From an uncultured Algibacter sp. (lineage in GTDB: Bacteria; Bacteroidota; Bacteroidia; Flavobacteriales; Flavobacteriaceae), in NCBI GenBank assembly GCA_937958265.1, contig CALGNX010000010.1, positions 1-64,000 of the forward strand: 64,000 nucleotides of DNA, given 5' to 3'. The position numbers and the translations under genes are program-made. The notes under the pieces are model-generated. The model was not told where the DNA came from. It was given only the letters and a program-made list of their open reading frames with translations, and did not search any database. Of this stretch, positions 57,503 through 64,000 are shown piece after piece. Every line of letters starts with the position of its first letter. Position 1 is the stretch's first letter.

Positions 57503-58192
57503 CTACAAATATTTTTTCAATGCCATTAAAGTGTCTACTTGTTTAATTTGCTGTTCTAAAGCTGTATTATAATCTCTAAAATATATCGTATCCATACCAA
57601 CATTTGTAGCTCCAATAATATCTGCTTCGTAACTATCGCCAATCATAATACTCTTACCAGCATCCGTTTTAGCTAAATTTAATGCATATTCAAATATAAC
57701 AGGATTAGGTTTTTTAACATTTGCACTATCCGCTGTAGTTACCGTTTTAAAATAATGATCAATTTTAGAATACTTCATTTTTTTTTGCTGTAACTCGTTA
57801 AAACCATTTGTTATAATATGTAAATTATAATTTAAACTTAAATAGTCTAAAATTTCAAATGTATTTTCAAATAAGTGAGTAAACGTACTGAGGTGTGTTA
57901 TGTACGCCTTGGATAACATGTGCACCACCTCATCTTCGACTTTAAAATTTACAGCTTTAAAAGTGGTGTTCAATCTATCAAAACGCAATGTTTCCTTATC
58001 TATTTTTGCTTCCCTGTAAAGCTTCCAGTACTTCAGGTTTATAGGTACATATTCTAATAAAAAAGCCTCAACATTTACCGCTATATTATTAGCTTCAAAT
58101 ATTTTTTTAAATGTTAATGCGGAGTTTTTGTCAAAATCCCACAGCGTATGGTCTAAATCGAAAAAAACGTCTGTAATACCTTTAATTTTCAT
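57503..58192 (-). CDS. HAD-family nucleotidase (YjjG type)
   Basis: A 229-residue haloacid-dehalogenase phosphatase. The nucleophile motif is DVFFDLDHTLWDFDKNS (first Asp at about residue 12). Motif II is in IITNGFNELQQKKMKYSK, and the motif III/IV region is KKPNPVIFEYAL with IGDSYEADIIGATNVG. The layout matches YjjG-like pyrimidine 5'-nucleotidases that clear non-canonical nucleotides. Its ATG overlaps the end of the DUF7033 gene by 11 bases, so the two are coupled. Confidence 0.9.
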   Translation of the reverse strand: MKIKGITDVFFDLDHTLWDFDKNSALTFKKIFEANNIAVNVEAFLLEYVPINLKYWKLYREAKIDKETLRFDRLNTTFKAVNFKVEDEVVHMLSKAYITHLSTFTHLFENTFEILDYLSLNYNLHIITNGFNELQQKKMKYSKIDHYFKTVTTADSANVKKPNPVIFEYALNLAKTDAGKSIMIGDSYEADIIGATNVGMDTIYFRDYNTALEQQIKQVDTLMALKKYL

Positions 58193-59483
58193 TTGGAGAG
58201 TCTAAAATTAAGTTAAATAATTCTTTAAATCCTGACCATCTCTCATCGTCAGTAAATGTGTAGTTATGAAATACCGAAACAAACTCGCCATTAACTTGCT
58301 TTACCTCATCTATTATTTGTGTTAATATTTTTCTTTTGTCTAATAGCGATTTGTGTTTTAACAAGGCATAATCCATAAGATGGTAAGGTACAATTTTTAA
58401 AGATGTTTGCACTTCATAATCCAAGTCGTAAAACAGAAAGGGCGTACAGGAGCCTGCTCTAAAACCAATGTGATTTACATACCCCATTGTATAGTCCTCC
58501 TGCACCTCTAAAGCTATTAAAGTTCTATACGTTGCTGGCAAATTAAGTTTTGAAAAAGAATGACGTGAAGCTTTTAGAGCACTATTTAAAATATCTTCAA
58601 TTCTTAGCTTTTCCTTTTTTAAAAGCTTATCATTTTCCAAAGCTAAATACGATATTTTTAATCCTACGTTACAATAATCTGCAACATGTTTTATAAGTGA
58701 AATAAATTTCTTTTTATTGGGATTAATACCTTTATCGAAAGTAGAATAATCTCCAATTAAAAAAAAGAAAAGAAATTTAAAGCGCGATGTTTTTTGCCTA
58801 TTAATTAAATATTTAAACGTATTATATGTATCATGCTTAAAGCCCAGAACAACCACTAACCTGGCATATAAACTTTTTATTCGTAACCTTACCAAGTCTT
58901 TTATAGTTCCTCCTACGGTTCTCATAATACCCTTTAACCTATATTGGTAGGGACTTGGCACATCTATAATAGGTTTAATACGATAATCTTTTTTAGGAAA
59001 TCTAAACTCAGGAAACTGAATTTGCAAGGCCGCCTTAAATTTATATGCCCAAATATCCACAACAGGTTGGTGTAAAAAACCTTTTTTATAAGCGAGGCTT
59101 TCTGTTGCTGTAAAACGACCAAATTCATCCTTAACATGAGGTAAATACTCTTCGTATCTTGATAACAAATAAAAGGATGCCGAAAAAATATCGAAGGGCA
59201 TAATACTTTTCTCCCCAAGATAAAAGAAGCATTTTGTTTGGCCCCAATCATGGATATTAATTTCGATATCGTTTAAACCTTGCTCAAATAAAATATCGTG
59301 ACTTTTTATAAAAAACTCATTACCCAATTGTTGTTTTGTGTAAGACATTTTCAAGCTATCGTGAGCAATATATTCTTCTATTTTTGTAGTAAAACTTACT
59401 TCAATACCTAAAACATGAGTACAAATATGATTAAATACATATTTAAGTCTTGGAGCTATTTTATGCGTGTATACTAATAACAT
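58182..59483 (-). CDS. DUF7033 / polysaccharide-deacetylase-like protein
   Basis: A 433-residue protein with a DUF7033 N-terminal part (about residues 1-100), containing IEINIHDWG-like strand and LSRYEEYLPHVKDEFGRF. The rest carries a degenerate polysaccharide-deacetylase (NodB) fold, with IIDVPSPYQYRLKG where the family has a TxD/DID motif, RHSFSKLNLPATYRTL where it has H-x-x-x-H, and YTMGYVNHIGFRAGSCTPFLFYDL. Only some metal ligands are visible, so catalysis is uncertain. Such proteins are common in Bacteroidota surface-polysaccharide biology. Coupled to the YjjG-like gene. Confidence 0.82.
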   Translation of the reverse strand: MLLVYTHKIAPRLKYVFNHICTHVLGIEVSFTTKIEEYIAHDSLKMSYTKQQLGNEFFIKSHDILFEQGLNDIEINIHDWGQTKCFFYLGEKSIMPFDIFSASFYLLSRYEEYLPHVKDEFGRFTATESLAYKKGFLHQPVVDIWAYKFKAALQIQFPEFRFPKKDYRIKPIIDVPSPYQYRLKGIMRTVGGTIKDLVRLRIKSLYARLVVVLGFKHDTYNTFKYLINRQKTSRFKFLFFFLIGDYSTFDKGINPNKKKFISLIKHVADYCNVGLKISYLALENDKLLKKEKLRIEDILNSALKASRHSFSKLNLPATYRTLIALEVQEDYTMGYVNHIGFRAGSCTPFLFYDLDYEVQTSLKIVPYHLMDYALLKHKSLLDKRKILTQIIDEVKQVNGEFVSVFHNYTFTDDERWSGFKELFNLILDSPNEN

Positions 59484-59541
59484 GTTTTTTAATTCGCGGT
59501 ATTAAAAATTCGACATACTACTATTCCACCGTAGTTTCTAA

Positions 59542-60240
59542 TTACAACAATGATTCATCCGCAAAACTAAAATATGCTTTTTCGGTTATAATCAAGTGGT
59601 CTAAGACTTTTATATCTAAACTTTGTGCTGCGTGTTTTAATTTTTGAGTTATTTGCTTATCCGCCTCACTAGGTTTTAAAGTTCCAGACGGATGGTTGTG
59701 TGCTAGTATTAATGCCGTTGCGCCAACCTCCAAAGCTGTTTTAAGCACCAAACGCACATCTACTAACGTACCTGTTATACCGCCCTTACTCAATTGATTT
59801 TTTTGAAGTACTTTATTGGAATTATTAACATATATAATCCAAAATTCTTCATGTTCTAGCTCGCCAATTACGGGTTGCATGAGCTCAAATACAGACCTAC
59901 TAGAAGTAATTTTAAACTTCTCTAAAGCTTCTTCGCTCCTACGTCTGCGGCCTAACTCTAAAGCTGCAATAATACTTATCGCTTTTGCTTCGCCTATGCC
60001 TTTAAATTCTGTAAGTTGATTTATAGAAAGCTTTCCTAGCGCACTTAAATTATTCTCGACACTTGCTAAAATACGTTTACATAAATCGACTGCGCTTTCC
60101 TCTCGATTACCAGAGCCTATTAAAATAGCCACTAATTCTGCATCGCTTAAGGCAGCCTTTCCTTTATGTAATAACTTTTCTCGCGGCCGATCGTCTTGAC
60201 TCCAATTTTTTATTGAAAAAGACGTAGTTTTTTCTTGCAT
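59542..60240 (-). CDS. radC: RadC family JAB-domain protein
   Basis: A 232-residue RadC protein. A helix-hairpin-helix (LSINQLTEFKGIGEAKAISIIAALELGRR, about residues 62-92, read in pieces) is followed by a JAB/MPN metalloprotease-like domain with the metal motif HNHPSGTLKPSEAD (HxH...SxxD) intact. The family was named for DNA repair, but the actual role is unsettled. Stand-alone gene between the DUF7033 and mpl genes on the same strand. Confidence 0.93.
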   Translation of the reverse strand: MQEKTTSFSIKNWSQDDRPREKLLHKGKAALSDAELVAILIGSGNREESAVDLCKRILASVENNLSALGKLSINQLTEFKGIGEAKAISIIAALELGRRRRSEEALEKFKITSSRSVFELMQPVIGELEHEEFWIIYVNNSNKVLQKNQLSKGGITGTLVDVRLVLKTALEVGATALILAHNHPSGTLKPSEADKQITQKLKHAAQSLDIKVLDHLIITEKAYFSFADESLL

Positions 60241-60486
60241 CTGTTAAATATAATTATTCCAAGTTTAGAAGCACTAGAATTACAACTAAATTTGTTACAT
60301 GCCTTTTAAAAAAAGAAAAACAACACCCTTGTAAAAATAAAAACCTAACATTAAGACACTTAACATACACTGCAAATAAAGCATTACCATCTTTAACTAC
60401 AAAATCAACTAGCTAAGAATATACCACACTAACTTAGTTTTCCCTTTTTTGTAAGGGAAACTAAAAATATTAAAGCTTATAAAAAT

Positions 60487-61842
60487 TTAACTTATTAATT
60501 CCTTAACAGCCTCAAAATCCAAACCACCATAATTACCAGAACTCATTAACAACAAGGCTTTATCTTGAAAATTTTGTGAAAACAGAAAATTTTTAAAATC
60601 GTTTGGATTGGTATAAATAACCAAATCATCACGATTGAAAGCTTCCGCAATCTGTTCTTTAGTAACTGCTTCTAATTTTTTAATTTCTACGGCGTGTGGC
60701 GAATAAAAAACAACAGCAATATCTGCAGCATCTAGGGCACCTTTGTACTCTTTTAAAAATTCTGCATTTAAACTACTGTATGTATGCAATTCCAAGCAGG
60801 CCAATAAAGTTCTATTTTCATATTGTTCTTTAACTGCCATTGTTGTTGCTCTCACTTTACTTGGCGAGTGCGCAAAATCCTTAAATGCGACACTGTTGTT
60901 GCTTTCTGCAATTTTTTCTAACCGTTTGCTGGCACCTTTAAAGGTTGAGATGGCTTCGTAAAAATCATCTTCATCAATACCCATATGCTGGCAAATCCAT
61001 TTGGCACCTGCAAGATTATTTAAATTATGCTTTCCAAAAACTTCAATTGGCAATTGTCCTTCTGGCGTTTCAAGGCGTGTTTCTCCATTTTCAACGGTAT
61101 ACTCAGGTGTGTTATAAGCAATTTTTCTAATGGTATTTACACTAGCTTCTACAACACGTTTTACTTCTGGATCTTCTTCGTTATAATTTATACTTCCGCC
61201 ACTTACTATAGAATCCACAAAAATAGCGAACTGTTCTAAATACTTTTCATATGTTGGAAACACATTAATGTGGTCCCATGCAATACCGCTTAATAAAGCT
61301 ATATTAGGTTTATATAAATGAAATTTTGGTCGCAAATCTATAGGAGAGCTTAAATACTCATCGCCTTCTAGAATTATAAAATCGTTATATTCGGTTAGTT
61401 TTACCATGACATCAAAACCTTCCAATTGGGCCCCAACCATATAATCAACATCTCTATCGTGGTAATGCATAACATGTAAAATCATGGATGTTATCGTTGT
61501 TTTCCCATGGCTACCACCAATAACAACACGAGTTTTATGTTTAGATTGCTCATACAGAAACTCTGGGTAACTATAAATTTTAAGGCCTAACTCCTGCGCT
61601 TTTAAAAGTTCTGGATTATCGCTTTTGGCATGCATCCCTAATACTACAGCATCTAAATTAGTTGTAATTTTATCAGTATGCCATCCAAAAGCTTCGGGTA
61701 GCAAACCTTTAGTTGCTAATCTTGATTTTGAAGGATCAAAAATGGTATCGTCACTTCCCGTTACTAGATAACCTTTATTATGTAATGCTAGGGCTAAGTT
61801 ATGCATTGCTGCGCCCCCAATAGCTATAAAATGTACGTTCAT
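60487..61842 (-). CDS. mpl: UDP-N-acetylmuramate-tripeptide ligase Mpl
   Basis: Murein-peptide ligase that attaches recycled L-Ala-gamma-D-Glu-meso-DAP to UDP-MurNAc. It is a Mur-ligase fold protein of 451 residues. N-terminal Rossmann start HFIAIGGAAMHNLALAL, ATP loop VIGGSHGKTTITSM, and the central EGDEYLSSPIDLRPKFHLYKP, all typical of Mpl. Cytoplasmic. Probably monocistronic; a role in cell-wall recycling is by family. MurC is the close alternative, but the start IGGAAMHNLA and overall length favour Mpl. Confidence 0.92.
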   Translation of the reverse strand: MNVHFIAIGGAAMHNLALALHNKGYLVTGSDDTIFDPSKSRLATKGLLPEAFGWHTDKITTNLDAVVLGMHAKSDNPELLKAQELGLKIYSYPEFLYEQSKHKTRVVIGGSHGKTTITSMILHVMHYHDRDVDYMVGAQLEGFDVMVKLTEYNDFIILEGDEYLSSPIDLRPKFHLYKPNIALLSGIAWDHINVFPTYEKYLEQFAIFVDSIVSGGSINYNEEDPEVKRVVEASVNTIRKIAYNTPEYTVENGETRLETPEGQLPIEVFGKHNLNNLAGAKWICQHMGIDEDDFYEAISTFKGASKRLEKIAESNNSVAFKDFAHSPSKVRATTMAVKEQYENRTLLACLELHTYSSLNAEFLKEYKGALDAADIAVVFYSPHAVEIKKLEAVTKEQIAEAFNRDDLVIYTNPNDFKNFLFSQNFQDKALLLMSSGNYGGLDFEAVKELIS

Positions 61843-62041
61843 AAAACAAATATCAAAGTATAAGGAACAAATTCCAAATTATTTGTTTGTTGTTTAAAAA
61901 TTATATGGAAAAGATAGACATACTGAATAAATAAGATTTTTTATTTCATCATGCCCCCGTAATAAGCATAATAACACGCACCAATAATTAATGTATTTTG
62001 AATTTAAATAAAATACGTATTACGCTATAAGTTTATCCATG

Positions 62042-62992
62042 TTACAATCCCAAAATACGCTCCCTTTCTTTTTCAAAAGGTTTAATATTAGGGAGTTCAT
62101 TAATTGCTAAATTAATAAACTTTAAAGCTATGGCCTTCTTTTGTTTGTTTCCATAAATTTGTGCTAAGCGGTAATTTGCCCAAGCCTTAGGCACACCATC
62201 TTTAGCCGAGTAATTTTTAAGATAAGTTCGCAAACATTGCGCTCCTTTTTCTAGCTCAACATTATATTCTGCTGCTACCTTACCTATTTGGTAATGCAAA
62301 GCATTACGCTTATGTTTAACCTGCGCTTCTTGTATTGTTTTTATAGCTTTTTCTGGTTGGTTTTCTTTTTCGTAATGTTTAATTAATTTATCAAAACAAG
62401 TAAGCGAACCACCTTCCTTAATAGCCATTTTATAATACTTTTCGGCTAGTTCGGGTGCATTATCATACTCATATACATACCCCTTAGCTAAGTAACCATC
62501 TACTTTTGAGAGTTTCTCTAATTCTTCGGCATATTTTAACGATTTACTTTTACTACCACCAATAATCATAGGTAACTGTATATATAGTTCCACCAAAGCC
62601 CACCGTGCGTCAATATGGTTTTTATCAAGTTCTGCTGCTGTAAGAAAAGCTTTTTTTATATCACCTATAAACCCCACTGCTTTTAATTTATTCTCTAAAG
62701 CCTTCATTCCTAAAACACCACCATATTTATAGTGATAATTAGCTATTTTAGGATTTATGCCAACTAACCTCTCATAAACATCAATGGCATTATCCCATTT
62801 TTTTTGGTGGCCATAAACATCGCCTAAAAGCTCGATAGCTTGCAAATTATTAGAGTTTTTTTTCAAAACATCAACAATTTTGCCCTCAGCCTTTTTAAAC
62901 TCTTTTTGTTTAATTAGCGCATCAATATCAGTAAAGGCTCGCTGCGAGAAACAAAAAATTGGAAGTAATAATACGAAAAGTATATTTTTCAT
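62042..62992 (-). CDS. TPR-repeat secreted protein
   Basis: A 316-residue protein with a signal peptide (about residues 1-16, ending IFCFSQ) and at least five tetratricopeptide repeats, for example QAIELLGDVYGHQKKWDNAI, NPKIANYHYKYGGVLGMKAL and NALHYQIGKVAAEYNVELEK. No lipobox or membrane helix after the signal, so probably periplasmic scaffold. The partner is unknown. Stand-alone on the minus strand, divergent from the alpha-2-macroglobulin-like gene. Confidence 0.88.
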   Translation of the reverse strand: MKNILFVLLLPIFCFSQRAFTDIDALIKQKEFKKAEGKIVDVLKKNSNNLQAIELLGDVYGHQKKWDNAIDVYERLVGINPKIANYHYKYGGVLGMKALENKLKAVGFIGDIKKAFLTAAELDKNHIDARWALVELYIQLPMIIGGSKSKSLKYAEELEKLSKVDGYLAKGYVYEYDNAPELAEKYYKMAIKEGGSLTCFDKLIKHYEKENQPEKAIKTIQEAQVKHKRNALHYQIGKVAAEYNVELEKGAQCLRTYLKNYSAKDGVPKAWANYRLAQIYGNKQKKAIALKFINLAINELPNIKPFEKERERILGL

Positions 62993-63204
62993 AGCCTGTA
63001 AATCATTAATCCAAAAATAAGCTTTTAACTATTAGTTTTTATTCTAGTATGCAAAAATCTAACTATTTTAATTTCTATAACACACCAACCTTATGCATTT
63101 TAAATACTCAATACGATTAACTTTTACCATGCAACGCAATCTTTTAATAATTTATTATTTTTTGGAACGGGGTTTGCTTATATTTTAAATCTAAAATAAA
63201 ACTT

Positions 63205-64000
63205 ATGAGACATTTACAGTTCTTTATAATTACTATATTTTTTTCAAATTTTATACAAGCACAAAACCCTAATTATTCAAATTTATGGGCTAAAGTTGAA
63301 AAATTGGAAGCTAATGGTTTACCGCAATCTGCCTTAAAAATTATTAAAGATATTGAGGTACTTGCCAAGGAACATGGCAGCAACAAAGAACTTATAAAAG
63401 CAATATTATATAAAAGTAAATATATTTTAATTTTAAAAGAAGATGCACAGCTTAGTATTATTAACGACTTTAAAAATGAAATTACTACAAGTGCATTTCC
63501 TGTAAAAAATATTTTAGAAAGCATTCTAGCAAATTTATATTGGGAATATTTTAACAAGCACAGATGGGCATTTTATAACCGTACAAAAACTTCTAAAAAA
63601 ATAGATAACATAGATTTTAGAACCTGGGACTTACAAACACTTTTTAAAGAAATACATATACATTACCAAGCCTCTTTAAAAAATGGTTTTATGCTACAGC
63701 AAGAAGCTTTAAGCTCTTACAGCGGCTTACTAAAAGAACAAAAAGGCTCTAAAACTTACAGACCAACCTTGTTCGATTTACTAAACCATAATGCCTTAGA
63801 GTTTTACACCACAAACGAAACCCAAATTACTAGCCCAGCATATAAATTTGAGATAGATAATCCTATTTTTTTAGCTAGCGCCAACATCTTTACCAAGCAA
63901 ACATTAACAGTAAAAGACTCAACATCGCTTATACCAAATGCATTGCGCATATATAAGAACTTAATTCAATTTCACTTAAAAGATAAATCGCCCGTTGCCT
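63205..64000 (+). CDS. Alpha-2-macroglobulin-like protein, N-terminal part
   Basis: Open frame beginning MRHLQFFIITIFFSNFIQAQ (signal peptide) and running off the window after 265 residues. The Bacteroidota alpha-2-macroglobulin N-terminal helical part is recognisable: LWAKVEKLEANGLPQSALKI, ALLYKSKY-like KAILYKSKYILILKEDAQLS and IINDFKNEI near residues 25-95. Family members of this kind run to about 1800-2000 residues, so most of the gene is missing. Such proteins trap proteases or act at the cell surface; this is by family. The family call rests on recognition of the N-terminus. Confidence 0.7.
   Translation, partial: MRHLQFFIITIFFSNFIQAQNPNYSNLWAKVEKLEANGLPQSALKIIKDIEVLAKEHGSNKELIKAILYKSKYILILKEDAQLSIINDFKNEITTSAFPVKNILESILANLYWEYFNKHRWAFYNRTKTSKKIDNIDFRTWDLQTLFKEIHIHYQASLKNGFMLQQEALSSYSGLLKEQKGSKTYRPTLFDLLNHNALEFYTTNETQITSPAYKFEIDNPIFLASANIFTKQTLTVKDSTSLIPNALRIYKNLIQFHLKDKSPVA

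Overview
The window is AT-rich DNA from a member of the Bacteroidota, almost certainly a marine-type Flavobacteriaceae. The evidence is the complete gliding/type IX secretion block gldK-gldL-gldM-gldN (38318-43009, minus strand), many families typical of flavobacteria (GSCFA, DUF4230, DUF983, CPXCG, LRR, YaiO, DUF7033), poor Shine-Dalgarno signals, and promoters of the Bacteroidota type (TTG, about 19-23 bases, then TAnnTTTG). I see no rRNA, CRISPR array, prophage or insertion sequence. One tRNA, initiator tRNA-Met, is present. Almost everything is ordinary chromosomal backbone.

Layout. 1-3.5 kb: a minus-strand operon of a PLP deaminase-like enzyme, a LysM glucosaminidase and hemL. 3.5-9.6 kb: small conserved proteins, a Prs-like phosphoribosyltransferase, and a decayed NAD-salvage locus (a NUDIX fragment fused out of frame to the end of a NAMPT-like gene), then enoyl-CoA hydratase, rhodanese, DUF4230 and GSCFA genes. 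9.7-15.8 kb: alaS, divergent from an M23 peptidase-MerR-LemA-TPM-TPM series. 16-19.3 kb: the GTPases der and era, and an FKBP lipoprotein. 19.4-22.8 kb: a candidate structured RNA, and a 2-keto-3-deoxygluconate module (eda, kdgK) divergent from a LacI regulator. That regulator appears to start at ATC, and two palindromic operators lie between it and kdgK. 22.9-26.5 kb: a polysaccharide-synthesis-like set made of YaiO barrel, membrane GT2, HEAT-like membrane protein and a degenerate receiver protein.

26.9-36.5 kb: tRNA-fMet, CPXCG and LRR proteins, a TolC/RND/MFP efflux operon, an ABC-F ATPase and DUF983. 36.9-47.9 kb: FAD oxidoreductase, gldNMLK, an arginase-family gene, topA and an LpxR-like barrel. 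49-56.2 kb: a plus-strand run of miaB, an orphan sigma-54 activator, lptE, a TPR-like protein, secG and groES-groEL. 56.3-63 kb: minus-strand hypothetical, YjjG-like HAD phosphatase, DUF7033 deacetylase-like protein, radC, mpl and a TPR protein. A large alpha-2-macroglobulin-like gene enters at 63205 and runs off the end.

The best candidates for something new are the structured RNA at 19441-19589, the receiver-HEAT-GT2-YaiO set with its unusual receiver, the LacI/kdgK control region with its non-ATG start, and three places where gene remnants can be read in supposedly empty DNA: NUDIX/NAMPT at 6226-6690, a T9SS sorting-domain relic at 57263-57472, and a short frameshifted fragment at 36791-36885. 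I did not find a convincing wholly new multi-gene system.
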